Below the pieces are notes generated by a model, which was given only the letters and a program-made list of their open reading frames with translations, was not told where the DNA came from and ran no database searches. Shown here in pieces: positions 52,993-61,987 of a stretch of 64,000 nucleotides of DNA (within the stretch, counting starts at the first letter, position 1; each line of letters begins with the position of its first letter). The position numbers and the translations under genes are program-made. Origin of the DNA: Bdellovibrio svalbardensis (GTDB taxonomy: Bacteria > Bdellovibrionota > Bdellovibrionia > Bdellovibrionales > Bdellovibrionaceae); the NCBI RefSeq assembly GCF_029531655.1, contig NZ_JANRMI010000002.1, forward strand, positions 248,001-312,000. The letters are read 5' to 3'.

Positions 52993-55620
52993 TTACGTTG
53001 TCAGGGCAGATTGCAAAAGCTCTCGAGAATTTTTGGAGAGATTTGGCGCGGCCACCATACGCTTGATTTGTGTCAAAGCTTTGTCTTTCATCACGGGATC
53101 CAATTTTTGAACGAAGTTGAAAGCAGAGCACAGACGAGCCGCCACTTGCGGATTCTTTGCGTCGACTTCCAAGATCTTATCCGCATAAGCTTCATAGACA
53201 TTCAACTTCGGATCATTGAAGCGCACGATGTTTGCGCTAAAGGCCCTAAGCAATGAATACACGTTGTTTGGATTTTGCAAATTGAAAGTCGGGTGCTGGG
53301 TGAGCGCCATCACATCTTTCAATACATCAGGACGAGATGTTGCCGACGCCTGAGCTGTGAACCACTTGTTGATCACAACAGAGTCGTTTTTCCATTCGTC
53401 GTGGAAATGTTGCAAAGCTTTTTCGCGATACTCTGATTGTGAGTCAGCCAAAATCGTCAGGGCCGTCATACGGTCGGTCATGTTTTGCGCATCCCAATAC
53501 TGCTTATTTACGATTTCCAGAATCTCTGGATCCTGCAACTCAGCAAGATAAGACAAGGCTTGGTTTTTTAGCTGACGATGACCGAAGACTTTGGTATCGC
53601 GGCTTTTTGGCTCCACACCATGAAATTGACGGTAAGTTTCCAGAAGAGCCGCTTTGTTCATCTTGGCAATTGTTTTGCGCACAGTAACTCGAGCTTTATG
53701 GAACGCTTCTGCATCCAAAACTGGTTCGACCTGCGCCAAAACCGCATAGCTTGGAAGCTGCAACATCTTCGCCTTGAATGATGGGTCGATATTTGGATCG
53801 CGAATTACCGCGCTTAGTGCATTGATGTATTTTTCGTCGACCTGCAAAGCTTCACCTTTGCGAGCTTTGGCAATGAGATTTGAAAGCACGCGAAGACCCA
53901 TCTTTTGTGCCATCTCACGACGGTTGAATGAGTCCGTGTCTTTTTCCATCAAGAAGTACAAATCATCTTCAGAAGCTTCCCAATGCAAATTCACCGGTGC
54001 AGAAAACTCCCTCAAGATTGAAAGCACAGGTCTTTCTTTGATTCCCTTAAAGACAAAAGTCTTTTTGTGATCTTTCAGTTCAATCAGATGTTTGCCATCC
54101 GTATTTTGGGTGATGTGCTCGCAGTTCAGAGCGAGTTCTTTGCCGTTTTTGTCCAGAAGTCCCATCATCAAAGGAACATGGAACGGTTCCTTGGTGGGTT
54201 GATTCGGTGTGGGTGGGCAGCTTTGCTCCAAAGTCAGATGATACTCTCCCGCCGCTGCATCGAATTTTTCAAGCACAGAAACAACCGGTGTTCCGGATTG
54301 ATTGTACCAGCGTTTGAATTGAGAGAAGTCTTTGCCGTTAGGTTCAGAGATCGCTGCTGCAAAATCTTCTGTGGTCACAGCTTGTCCATCATGGCGACGG
54401 AAGTATTCATCCATGCCTTTGCGGAAACCTTTGCGACCGACAATTGTTTGCATCATGCGGATCAACTCGGATCCTTTTTCATAGATTGTCATGGTGAAGA
54501 AGTTATCAACCGCCATGCATGACTCTGGACGAACGGGGTGAGCGTTGGGTCCTGCGTCTTCTGCGAATTGTCCTGCGCGAAGGGCATCGACATCTTCAAT
54601 TCTTTGCACCGCGCGTTCAGTCATATCCGCAGAAAATTCCTGATCACGGAAGACGGTTAAGCCTTCTTTCAAAGACAATTGGAACCAGTTCGCCACGGTC
54701 ACACGGTTTCCAGTCCAGTTGTGGAAGTATTCGTGCGCGACGACGGATTCAATGGAGTGGAAGTCTGTATCCGTTGCCGAAGAAGAATCGGCCAGCACCA
54801 GGCGGGAGTTAAAGATATTCAAGCCTTTGTTTTCCATGGCACCGGCATTGAAATCATCAATCGCCACGATCATGTAGTCATTCAAATCGTATTCAAGTCC
54901 ATAAACATCTTGATCCCAAGTCATGGCTTTTTTCAAAGAGTCCATAGCATGCCAGCAACGATCTTGCTTGCCATGGGAGGCATAAACTTCCAAATTCACC
55001 TTGCGACCTGAAGTTGTGGTGAAGGTGTCACGAATCACGCCCAAGTCGCCAGCGACCAGAGCAAAGAGGTAACAAGGCTTTTTATGCGGATCACTCCAGT
55101 AAGCTTTGTGGCGGCCGTTACCCAAGTCTTCAGTTTTAATGCGATCGCCATTTGAAAGCAGCACGGGATACTTCTTTTTATCTGCTTCAATGGTCACAGA
55201 GTAAGATGTCATCACATCGGGGCGGTCGAAGAAGTAAGTGATTTTTCTGAATCCTTGAGCTTCACACTGAGTGCAGAAGATACCGCTGGATTTGTAAAGT
55301 CCTTCCAGAGACGTGTTGTTTTGCGGTTCCAGCTGCGTTTCAATTTCCAATGTGAAAGAAGCAGGGACGGATGGGATGATCAACTCTTCCGCAGTCACTT
55401 GATATTCAGTGGGTTGAAGTTCCTGGCCGTTGATTTTGACCGCAATGAGTTTGAGGTCGACGCCGTTCAGGTGTAGTGCAGAGCCTGCCGTCAGTTGCTT
55501 AATAGCGCTTTTAGCGCGAACTCGACAAAAGTCTTCGTTCAAGTTGAAGTCGAGGTGCACAGAATCAACAGAAAAAGCTGGGCCTTTATAGTCTTTGAGA
55601 TAAATTTTTTCTTGTTTCAT
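52993..55620 (-). CDS. pepN: aminopeptidase N (M1)
   Basis: An 875-residue zinc aminopeptidase of the E. coli PepN type. The exopeptidase motif GAMENKGLNIF (about 260) and zinc motif HEYFHNWTGNRV (about 296-307), with the distal Glu in SLKEGLTVFRD, are intact, followed by the long alpha-helical C-terminal domain. There is no signal peptide, so it is cytosolic. It trims peptides imported after protein breakdown. Length is standard. Confidence 0.95.
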   Translation of the reverse strand: MKQEKIYLKDYKGPAFSVDSVHLDFNLNEDFCRVRAKSAIKQLTAGSALHLNGVDLKLIAVKINGQELQPTEYQVTAEELIIPSVPASFTLEIETQLEPQNNTSLEGLYKSSGIFCTQCEAQGFRKITYFFDRPDVMTSYSVTIEADKKKYPVLLSNGDRIKTEDLGNGRHKAYWSDPHKKPCYLFALVAGDLGVIRDTFTTTSGRKVNLEVYASHGKQDRCWHAMDSLKKAMTWDQDVYGLEYDLNDYMIVAIDDFNAGAMENKGLNIFNSRLVLADSSSATDTDFHSIESVVAHEYFHNWTGNRVTVANWFQLSLKEGLTVFRDQEFSADMTERAVQRIEDVDALRAGQFAEDAGPNAHPVRPESCMAVDNFFTMTIYEKGSELIRMMQTIVGRKGFRKGMDEYFRRHDGQAVTTEDFAAAISEPNGKDFSQFKRWYNQSGTPVVSVLEKFDAAAGEYHLTLEQSCPPTPNQPTKEPFHVPLMMGLLDKNGKELALNCEHITQNTDGKHLIELKDHKKTFVFKGIKERPVLSILREFSAPVNLHWEASEDDLYFLMEKDTDSFNRREMAQKMGLRVLSNLIAKARKGEALQVDEKYINALSAVIRDPNIDPSFKAKMLQLPSYAVLAQVEPVLDAEAFHKARVTVRKTIAKMNKAALLETYRQFHGVEPKSRDTKVFGHRQLKNQALSYLAELQDPEILEIVNKQYWDAQNMTDRMTALTILADSQSEYREKALQHFHDEWKNDSVVINKWFTAQASATSRPDVLKDVMALTQHPTFNLQNPNNVYSLLRAFSANIVRFNDPKLNVYEAYADKILEVDAKNPQVAARLCSAFNFVQKLDPVMKDKALTQIKRMVAAPNLSKNSRELLQSALTT

Positions 55621-55646
55621 AGTGCCTCGCTTCTGATAATAGGTGA

Positions 55647-56003
55647 ATGAGCTTGGTTTTCACTTCTATCACAATAAATACTATGCATCTACAGGACATG
55701 CTCGATTTTTATCAAATTATCGGCTTCCAATTTAAGGCCGTTAAAGTTGATAAGGGTAGTGAAGTTTACCGAGCAGTGCATAGCGGTGTCGAGTTCTCAT
55801 TATACTCGATAAAAAACGTCCAAAAATCACAAATCCCAAGCCTGCAATTGGGTTTTCGGATTACAGATTTAGAAAAATGTGTTGGCCAACTGAATCAAGT
55901 CAATGGCGCCATGTGTATTTTGGATCCTACAGAAATGCCAGACGGGAAAAAGGCCATCATTCTTGATCCGGACGGTCACTCGATTGAGCTTGTTGAAAAC
56001 TAA
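55647..56003 (+). CDS. VOC-superfamily (glyoxalase-like) protein
   Basis: A 118-residue protein with one or two beta-alpha-beta-beta-beta modules. It starts LVFTSITINTMHLQDMLDFYQIIGFQ (split over residues 3-28) and ends AIILDPDGHSIELVEN, the usual metal-site strand. Members are glyoxalases, dioxygenases or resistance proteins; the active site here cannot be assigned. Convergent with ahpF. Confidence 0.85.
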   Translation: MSLVFTSITINTMHLQDMLDFYQIIGFQFKAVKVDKGSEVYRAVHSGVEFSLYSIKNVQKSQIPSLQLGFRITDLEKCVGQLNQVNGAMCILDPTEMPDGKKAIILDPDGHSIELVEN

Positions 56004-56033
56004 GAAAATGCTGTCAGACAATCGGAAATAAAG

Positions 56034-56056
56034 AAAAGGGGCTTGAATCCCCTTTT
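56034..56056. terminator. bidirectional terminator between the VOC gene and ahpF
   Basis: AAAAGGGG-CTTGAAT-CCCCTTTT with extra T on the plus strand, 30 bp after the plus-strand stop and 6 bp before the ahpF stop. Confidence 0.88.
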
Positions 56057-56062
56057 TTAATA

Positions 56063-57628
56063 TTAGTGTTGATACATGCGGTCTTCGAAGGCTGCAAGGG
56101 CCGCCTTGGCACCTTCACCCATTGCGATCACGATCTGCTTATATGGAGTCGTCGTGACATCCCCCGCAGCGTAAATACCCGGAATCGAAGTGCGGCATTT
56201 CTCATCGACGATGATCTCGCCAAATTTGCTCATGTTCACAGTGTCTTTTAAAAACTGACTGTTCGGCACCAAGCCAATTTGTACAAAGATACCATCCAGA
56301 TCCATCTTCTCGGTTTTATCCAAAGAACGATCTACGTATTGTATCTGCTGAACCTTCTGGCCATCGCCAATGATCTTTTCAGTGCGCGCACTGGTCACGA
56401 TTGAAACGTTGGGCAGAGACTTGAGTTTATCAACCAGGATTTGATCGGCTTTCAAAGCGTCGTTGTATTCAAAGACCACGACTTCGCGAACGATGCCCGC
56501 CAAGTCAATAGCGGCTTCAACGCCAGAGTTTCCTCCGCCGACCACAGCCACTTTTTTGCCTTTATAGAACGGACCATCGCAGTGAGGGCAGTAGGCCACA
56601 CCACGGCCCATATATTCTTTTTCACCTTCGACACCCAGTTCGCGCCATTTTGCGCCAGTCGTAACGATGATGGAATCTGCCGTGAGGTGTTCGCCACTTT
56701 CCAGTTCGATGGCTTTAACTTTATTTTCAGTGTGAACTTTTTTAACCCGGCGATTTTCAAAAACGCGGACCGGGTAGCTCGCGATGTGTTGATTCAACTG
56801 GGCCGCCAACTGAGGACCCTCGGTGTAAGTTACAGAAATCAAGTTTTCAATACCTTTGGTTTCATTCACCTGACCGCCGATTTTTTCAGTGATCAAAGCA
56901 GTGCTTTGGCCTTTGCGAACGCTATAAATAGCTGCCGCTGAACCTGCAGGTCCGCCGCCAATGACCAAGACATCGAAGTGACCCAAATTTTTATTGATAG
57001 GCTCTGAAGGCGCTGCAGTTTCATCCACACCAAAAGTCGCTTCTAATTTGGCCAAAAGATCTAAAAGTTGAATACGGCCAGAGTGGAACATTTTGGAGTT
57101 CGCAACTAAGCTTGGAACTCCTTGGATTCCCAATTTTTGCACTTCATCCTGAACGTAACCACCGTCGATGATTTCATGACGAAGGCTGCCGTGGACAAGG
57201 GCCAATTGATTGATCGCCTGAACAACTTCAGGGCAGTTTTCACAAGTTAAAGAAATAAATGTCTGAATAGTGATATTTTTATTCAAACGTTTCACACGGT
57301 CCACGATCAGGCTGTCTAAAAGCTTTCCTTTGCGGTTGGTATTTAGAATTGCCAAAATCAAAGAAGTAAATTCGTGTCCGCCGGGAATGCCCTTGAAGAC
57401 AATTCCTGTATGTTTTCCCTCATAAGAGATATGGAATTGAGGCATGGCAGAGTTGTTGCCATCATTCTTGCGCAAGACAATCAGAGGGGAAGTGCTTGCA
57501 ACATCTTGAAGCATTTCAAGAAGATCGTTTTGGTCGTCATGGGCGCTGTTTTCATAGACAAGCTCTACCGGTTTATCAAGTGCCGCAAATACAGAAGTTA
57601 GTTGTTCTTTCATTTGTGGATCTAACAT
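56063..57628 (-). CDS. ahpF: alkyl hydroperoxide reductase subunit F
   Basis: A 521-residue FAD/NADH disulfide reductase that recycles AhpC. The N-terminal double-thioredoxin domain has the redox pair TCENC (about 129-132). The thioredoxin-reductase part carries VIGGGPAGSAAA, the second redox pair CPHCDGP (about 347-350) and an NADH motif VVGGGNSGVEAA. It lies downstream of ahpC and is separated from it by a hairpin, so the two could be made at different levels. Confidence 0.95.
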   Translation of the reverse strand: MLDPQMKEQLTSVFAALDKPVELVYENSAHDDQNDLLEMLQDVASTSPLIVLRKNDGNNSAMPQFHISYEGKHTGIVFKGIPGGHEFTSLILAILNTNRKGKLLDSLIVDRVKRLNKNITIQTFISLTCENCPEVVQAINQLALVHGSLRHEIIDGGYVQDEVQKLGIQGVPSLVANSKMFHSGRIQLLDLLAKLEATFGVDETAAPSEPINKNLGHFDVLVIGGGPAGSAAAIYSVRKGQSTALITEKIGGQVNETKGIENLISVTYTEGPQLAAQLNQHIASYPVRVFENRRVKKVHTENKVKAIELESGEHLTADSIIVTTGAKWRELGVEGEKEYMGRGVAYCPHCDGPFYKGKKVAVVGGGNSGVEAAIDLAGIVREVVVFEYNDALKADQILVDKLKSLPNVSIVTSARTEKIIGDGQKVQQIQYVDRSLDKTEKMDLDGIFVQIGLVPNSQFLKDTVNMSKFGEIIVDEKCRTSIPGIYAAGDVTTTPYKQIVIAMGEGAKAALAAFEDRMYQH

Positions 57629-57675
57629 GACAGCCTCCTACAGCCGAGACAGGATCAATACGGGATACAGAGAGA

Positions 57676-57701
57676 AGTCTCCACTCTTGCGAGTGGAGAC
57701 T
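57676..57701 (-). promoter_or_regulatory. 11-bp hairpin between ahpC and ahpF
   Basis: AGTCTCCACTC-TTGC-GAGTGGAGACT, a perfect stem with a 4-nt loop, 19 bp after the ahpC stop and 47 bp before ahpF. There is no T-run, so it probably processes or stabilises the mRNA and does not end it. Confidence 0.7.
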
Positions 57702-57719
57702 GAGAACTTCTAAACAAAA

Positions 57720-58286
57720 CTAGATTTTACCAACAAGGTCCAAACCAGGTTTCAAAGTCGCTTTGCCTGGAGTCCATTTAGCTGGGCACACTTCGCCAGG
57801 ATTTGCAGCGATGTATTGAGCAGCTTGAGTTTTACGGAACAGCTCATCAGCATTACGGCCGATACCGTTGTCTTGGATTTCAGCCAACTTGATTTCGCCC
57901 GCTGGGTTCACAAGGAAAGTACCGCGGTATGCAAGACCTGCTTCTTCAATGTGAACACCAAAAGCGCGAGTCAAGAAACCAGTTGGGTCTGCCAACATTG
58001 GGTACTTGATTTTTTTGATTGTTTCAGAAGTGTCATGCCAAGCTTTGTGAGTGAAGTGAGTGTCAGTGCTCACGCCATAAACTTCACAACCGATTTTTTG
58101 GAAATCAGCATATTTGTCAGCCATGTCACCAAGTTCAGTTGGGCATACAAAAGTAAAGTCAGCAGGGTAGAAGAAGAAGATAGACCATTTACCTTTAAGG
58201 TCTGCTTGAGTCACAGTTTTGAATTCACCGTGGTGGTAAGCTTCAACTTTAAAGTCAGGCACTTTTGTATTGATAAGAGTTGTCAT
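57720..58286 (-). CDS. ahpC: alkyl hydroperoxide reductase subunit C (peroxiredoxin)
   Basis: A 188-residue typical 2-Cys peroxiredoxin. Peroxidatic C48 sits in FTFVCPTE and resolving C167 in NPGEVCPAKW. It reduces H2O2 and organic peroxides and is reduced by AhpF. Strongly biased, even codon use suggests high expression. It diverges from oxyR, the expected regulator. Confidence 0.96.
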   Translation of the reverse strand: MTTLINTKVPDFKVEAYHHGEFKTVTQADLKGKWSIFFFYPADFTFVCPTELGDMADKYADFQKIGCEVYGVSTDTHFTHKAWHDTSETIKKIKYPMLADPTGFLTRAFGVHIEEAGLAYRGTFLVNPAGEIKLAEIQDNGIGRNADELFRKTQAAQYIAANPGEVCPAKWTPGKATLKPGLDLVGKI

Positions 58287-58409
58287 TGTTTCTCCTTAAT
58301 GGGTTTTTAGTTCTGGCCACGGTGACTCATTTTGGTAAGTCACAGTTATGGCCTTTTGTTAGCAAACATCTTTCGTCTTCAACAGTACGGGATCAACTTA
58401 ATTTAAGGA

Positions 58410-58434
58410 AATTGATAATAAAAATGAATTGATA
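58410..58434. promoter_or_regulatory. AATTGATA direct repeats in the ahpC-oxyR promoter region
   Basis: Two copies of AATTGATA (58410-58417 and 58427-58434), 17 bp apart, in the 190-bp space between the divergent ahpC and oxyR genes. The second runs into GATAG, a partial OxyR-type ATAG half-site. They may be OxyR contact points. Confidence 0.35.
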
Positions 58435-58476
58435 GATTTTCTCGATTGCACTAGAATAGGGCATGTTGGAGGGGCT

Positions 58477-59436
58477 ATGACTCCTAAAGTGAACTTTTCT
58501 TTGACTCAGCTCGAATACGTGATGGCTGTCCATAAATATGGTCATTTTGCCAAGGCCGCTGAGGCTTGTTACGTGACGCAGCCAACCTTAAGTATGCAGA
58601 TTCAAAAGCTGGAAGAAGATCTAGGGGCGGTGATTTTTGATCGGTCTAAGAAACCGATTCTTCTGACGCCTGTGGGGAAGAAGCTTGTCGCACAAATGCA
58701 GTCCGTGCTTTTTGAGGCCAAAAAAATTGAGAATATCATTCAGCAGGAAAAGAAGGGGGCGAAACAGGGAAGCTTGGTGATTGGTGTTATTCCGACGATA
58801 GCGCCTTATCTTTTGCCGCGCCTTTTGCCAGTTTGTGAAGAGATGTTTCCGGCTGTGGATCTCACCATTCGCGAAATGCAAACTCATCAAATATTGGAAG
58901 CACTGGATAATGATGAGATCGACGTCGGTCTGTTGGCAACTCCTACTCAAATGCCCAAGATATTTGAACTGCCTTTGTATTATGAACCTTTTTATGTCCT
59001 GACTCACAAAGGTCACGAATACAGTCAGATGAAGAAAATTAAATATCACAGCCTTGGGCGAGATGATATTTGGCTTTTGCAAGAAGGACATTGTCTGCGC
59101 AATCAGGTTCTGGATCTTTGCGCCATTAAAAATGGAAAAGGAAAAGATCGTCGCTATAAGTTTGAAAGCGGCAGTTTGGAAACACTTAAGAACTTGGTCA
59201 ATCTTTATGGCGGTTACACGCTGGTTCCGTATTTAGCCAGCGAGCAAATTGGTGAGCACAGTCAGATTGTTCCATTTGAGCGCCCCATACCCGCGCGCGA
59301 AATTGGGCTGGTCTATCGGCGTGAGCATTATAAGAGCGAGTTGATTGAATCTTTAGGGGACGCGGTGTTGAAGTGTATTCCTGAGGAACTTAGAAAGATT
59401 CGTTCCAAAGATTTGGATGTTCTGCCGATTAGCTAG
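58477..59436 (+). CDS. oxyR: LysR-family peroxide regulator OxyR
   Basis: A 319-residue LysR-type regulator. The N-terminal HTH is FSLTQLEYVMAVHKYGHFAKAA (split over about 7-28); the effector domain has redox cysteines C206 and C215 in GHCLRNQVLDLC, spaced exactly as in E. coli OxyR (GHCLRDQAMGFC). Start ATG 58477 follows GGAGG; a longer frame to 58429 is less likely. Divergent from ahpC, which it should induce on oxidation. Confidence 0.94.
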   Translation: MTPKVNFSLTQLEYVMAVHKYGHFAKAAEACYVTQPTLSMQIQKLEEDLGAVIFDRSKKPILLTPVGKKLVAQMQSVLFEAKKIENIIQQEKKGAKQGSLVIGVIPTIAPYLLPRLLPVCEEMFPAVDLTIREMQTHQILEALDNDEIDVGLLATPTQMPKIFELPLYYEPFYVLTHKGHEYSQMKKIKYHSLGRDDIWLLQEGHCLRNQVLDLCAIKNGKGKDRRYKFESGSLETLKNLVNLYGGYTLVPYLASEQIGEHSQIVPFERPIPAREIGLVYRREHYKSELIESLGDAVLKCIPEELRKIRSKDLDVLPIS

Positions 59437-59546
59437 TCTTAAAAAACCAGACCGCCCCCGGTGGAATTGCATTGTGGGGAGCGGATACTCGCAGTGGCGA
59501 GGTGAAATGATAATTGTAGCTCATAATGAATTATGAGAGGGTTTAA

Positions 59547-59924
59547 ATGATGACTAGAAAACCTTTGGAATCAAGAGAAGACGTGCAGCTCATGGTCGAT
59601 AGCTTTTACGACAAAGTTCGTAAAGACGGTCTGATCGGTCCGATCTTTAATGATGTTGCCAAAGTTAATTGGCCGGAGCATTTGCCGAAGCTCTATAACT
59701 TTTGGTCAGATCTTTTGTTGGGCGAAGATACCTATCGCGGGCGCCCATTTCCACCGCATATGCATTTGAATTTAAAGCCGGCTCATTTTGAGCAATGGTT
59801 GAGACTTTTTGTTGAGACTGTCGATGATCACTTCATCGGTTTGAAGGCTGAAGAAGCAAAGGCACGGGCGGTGCGAATAGCTAGAAACTTCATGATCAAT
59901 TTGAATCTCTTGGACAACAACTAA
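59547..59924 (+). CDS. group III truncated haemoglobin
   Basis: A 125-residue small globin. Family marks include VDSFYDKVRKDGLIGPIF (helix B/E region), LYNFWSDLLLGEDTYRGRPFPPH with the proximal-side His region, and HFEQWLRLFVETVDDHF. Group III globins bind O2 or NO and probably scavenge NO or peroxide. It follows oxyR by 110 bp, and the gap has no clear promoter. Confidence 0.9.
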   Translation: MMTRKPLESREDVQLMVDSFYDKVRKDGLIGPIFNDVAKVNWPEHLPKLYNFWSDLLLGEDTYRGRPFPPHMHLNLKPAHFEQWLRLFVETVDDHFIGLKAEEAKARAVRIARNFMINLNLLDNN

Positions 59925-60036
59925 CCTTCCCAGGGTCAGTGTCTTTCTTCAGTCTTTGCTGTTGTTTTATGGCAAAGTGAAGCCTTTTACTACATGCCAA
60001 CGACAGAGAGTTTTATTTTTAAAGCAGGAGGCTCGT

Positions 60037-60630
60037 ATGAAGCTCACTGTGACATTCTCCTCTCAAGGCCGCATGTTGGAAGCCGCTCTTTTCTTACCAC
60101 CGCAAAGCACTTCGGAGCTGTCTCCTGCGCTTTTGTTCGAAGGAACAATGACGGGGGCCACGGCTATGGTCACGGAGCATATTGCTCATGATCTCAGTGA
60201 AGAAGGTTTTGTCTGCATGGTCTTGGATCATGCTTTTTATGGGGATGATGAATCTTCTGCGCAATCTTGGGAGTCCCCATATAAGCGGGTGGAAGATATT
60301 AAGGCGGGGTTGAAGATTCTAAGCGAGCAAGCTACGACCGATCGTGAAAGTATTGTCGGTGTTGGAGTCAGTGTGGGAGCAGAGTATCTCGCTCGCGCTA
60401 TTCACGAGTCGTCTGTTTGCAAAGGCTTTGTGATGGTGCAGGGGCCGTTTGACGATGCACAAAATCATGTTGGCAATTTGGATATTCCCACTTTGATTGT
60501 TAATGAAAACAATCTTGATGCAGCCGTGGATGAAATTTCGATATGGGTCAAAACTTTGTTGAATCGACCTGGCAATATGAAGCCACTTAACAAGTCGGCT
60601 CCATTTGATTGGAGTAACTATGATAAATAA
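60037..60630 (+). CDS. alpha/beta-hydrolase (dienelactone-hydrolase-like)
   Basis: A 197-residue protein starting at ATG 60037, 5 bases after AGGAGG; the long frame to 59956 is a shadow extension. It has an alpha/beta-hydrolase layout: LLFEGTMTGATAM (oxyanion region), MVLDHAFYGDDE, and the nucleophile elbow GVSVGAEY (G-x-S-x-G). A C-terminal Asp/His pair is less obvious and the protein is short, so it may be an acyl- or carboxyl-ester hydrolase of the smallest type, or catalytically reduced. Confidence 0.75.
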   Translation: MKLTVTFSSQGRMLEAALFLPPQSTSELSPALLFEGTMTGATAMVTEHIAHDLSEEGFVCMVLDHAFYGDDESSAQSWESPYKRVEDIKAGLKILSEQATTDRESIVGVGVSVGAEYLARAIHESSVCKGFVMVQGPFDDAQNHVGNLDIPTLIVNENNLDAAVDEISIWVKTLLNRPGNMKPLNKSAPFDWSNYDK

Positions 60631-60884
60631 TTGCGATAAATAGAACACAAGAGTTCACAATAGTTAGGGTTTTAATTCAAAAGTAGGCGTGTTATAGTGG
60701 TTTCAATCATGTGCGCAAAAGTATTACTATCTACTATCAACAAGCTCTTAGAGACCCATAAGGGTTTGAAGCTGTTGTGCGCGCTTCATTCGAAGTAGTA
60801 TTTCCTTTTTAAAGGTTTCTACTTTCCTAAAATCCAATTTTAAAAATTAAGTTTAAATTTTAAACCTCTCAACAGGAGAACTCT
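60631..60884. other. structured intergenic region with a possible leader ORF
   Basis: A 254-bp region. ATG 60709-TAG 60798 is open for 29 codons (Leu/Lys-rich; MCAKVLLSTINKLLETHK at the start). It has no ribosome site but lies just after a possible -10 TATAGT (60693-60698), so it might be leaderless. CAAC.AGCT...ACCC pairs with GGGT...AGCT-GTTG (60738-60777). GAAGTAG (60792-60798) can pair with CTACTTT (60820-60826). The RBS of the next gene, AACAGGAG, follows. It may be a leader that controls the Rnk-like gene, or a small RNA. Confidence 0.4.
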
Positions 60885-61289
60885 ATGGAGTCGCAATCGC
60901 GAATTTTTGTTACTGATCTTGATTATCAACGTTTGTCATCTTTGGCTGCGCAGACCGAAAGTGACACAGGACTTGCCCTTGAGGAAGAACTCAGTCGCGC
61001 CAATGTCATCGCACAAAAAGATATTCCGGCCAACGTTGTGACGATGAACTCACGAGTGCGCTTTGTCGATGAAGTCACAGGTCAAGAGCAAGAGATGACT
61101 TTGGTTTATCCCAAAGATGCGAACCTTGAAAAAGGACAGATTTCAATTCTTGCTCCGATCGGCGTGGCTCTCTTGGGACTCTCCGTGGGGCAATCCATTG
61201 ATTGGAAACTTCCAAATGGAGCTGTGAAAAAGCTCAAAGTAAAAGAAGTATTGTTTCAACCTGAGTCACAAGGAAACTTCGACCTCTAA
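60885..61289 (+). CDS. rnk: Rnk-like GreA/GreB C-terminal-domain protein
   Basis: A 134-residue protein with a short N-terminal coiled region (about 10-50) and a C-terminal GreA/B FKBP-like domain (about 50-130) with FVDEVTGQEQEMTLVYP and LAPIGVALLGLSVGQSIDW. This is the Rnk architecture. It binds RNA polymerase without the long antipause coiled coil of GreA. The proposed function (nucleoside-diphosphate-kinase regulation) is historic; direct role here is unknown. Confidence 0.85.
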   Translation: MESQSRIFVTDLDYQRLSSLAAQTESDTGLALEEELSRANVIAQKDIPANVVTMNSRVRFVDEVTGQEQEMTLVYPKDANLEKGQISILAPIGVALLGLSVGQSIDWKLPNGAVKKLKVKEVLFQPESQGNFDL

Positions 61290-61347
61290 TCCAACTGGGC
61301 ACGGGCTTTGTATTGGATATCCTCAACGAACCGAAGTGAGGATCTTG

Positions 61348-61932
61348 ATGACAAAGTCCAAGTGCTTGTTGTTAGTGGCGGCGGCTTTATTTGTAGTTGG
61401 TACAGCGGAGGCGCAGCCCCGCAAAGCGAATCTCAAAATGAGACAGACGCAGAAGGTCTCCTCTGTGACAAGAGTGGGCAAACCTGCTCACGGTGCGCCG
61501 GTCAAACCCAACGTCACGAATACACTTCGTTCCGCTTCAGTGTTGGCGGAGAGTCTGGATAATAAAGCAGGTCGAATCATTGATGCCATGTCTTTAAGTC
61601 CAATTAAAAAATGGCTTCATAATGTGGATGAAGGTGCCCTCAAGGCTCAATACGCCGAAGAGCTCATGGTGCATATGACTCGTATGACGTCTTTGTTCAG
61701 TGCTCATCGCAAGGCGGGTCCCTTCGCAAAGTTCAATGAATTTGAGTTTCAGAATCTATTGGTCAAGAGCGACTATCTGCTGTCTTTGGCAGTTTCCCGT
61801 CAAAGTCTTGAATTCGCTCATCACCAGGAGATCTTTGCTGAAAAGTTCAATACCACTTTAGCGGCGTACAATGCGGAACGAGTCGGTTTCGATCAAAAAA
61901 TGATTCGGTTCTCTTTCGTAGCCAAGAGATAA
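61348..61932 (+). CDS. exported protein of unknown function
   Basis: A 194-residue protein starting at ATG 61348 after GAGG; GTG 61336 is possible but would shorten the spacing. Signal peptide to GTAEAQ, basic N-terminal part of the mature chain (about 24-50, rich in Lys/Arg/Thr), then a mostly helical domain with His/Met-rich stretches (VHMTRMTSLFSAHRK). Family not recognised. Cotranscription with rnk is possible, since the gap is 58 bp. Confidence 0.75.
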   Translation: MTKSKCLLLVAAALFVVGTAEAQPRKANLKMRQTQKVSSVTRVGKPAHGAPVKPNVTNTLRSASVLAESLDNKAGRIIDAMSLSPIKKWLHNVDEGALKAQYAEELMVHMTRMTSLFSAHRKAGPFAKFNEFEFQNLLVKSDYLLSLAVSRQSLEFAHHQEIFAEKFNTTLAAYNAERVGFDQKMIRFSFVAKR

Positions 61933-61950
61933 AGTTTCAAATGATTTATT

Positions 61951-61980
61951 GTGAGTGCGATGAATGCCTTCCGCACTCAC
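61951..61980. terminator. bidirectional terminator-like hairpin
   Basis: GTGAGTGCG/CGCACTCAC with a 12-nt loop between the convergent stops at 61932 and 61988. AT-rich flanks follow on both strands, but without long T-runs. Confidence 0.65.
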
Positions 61981-61987
61981 TGAAATT

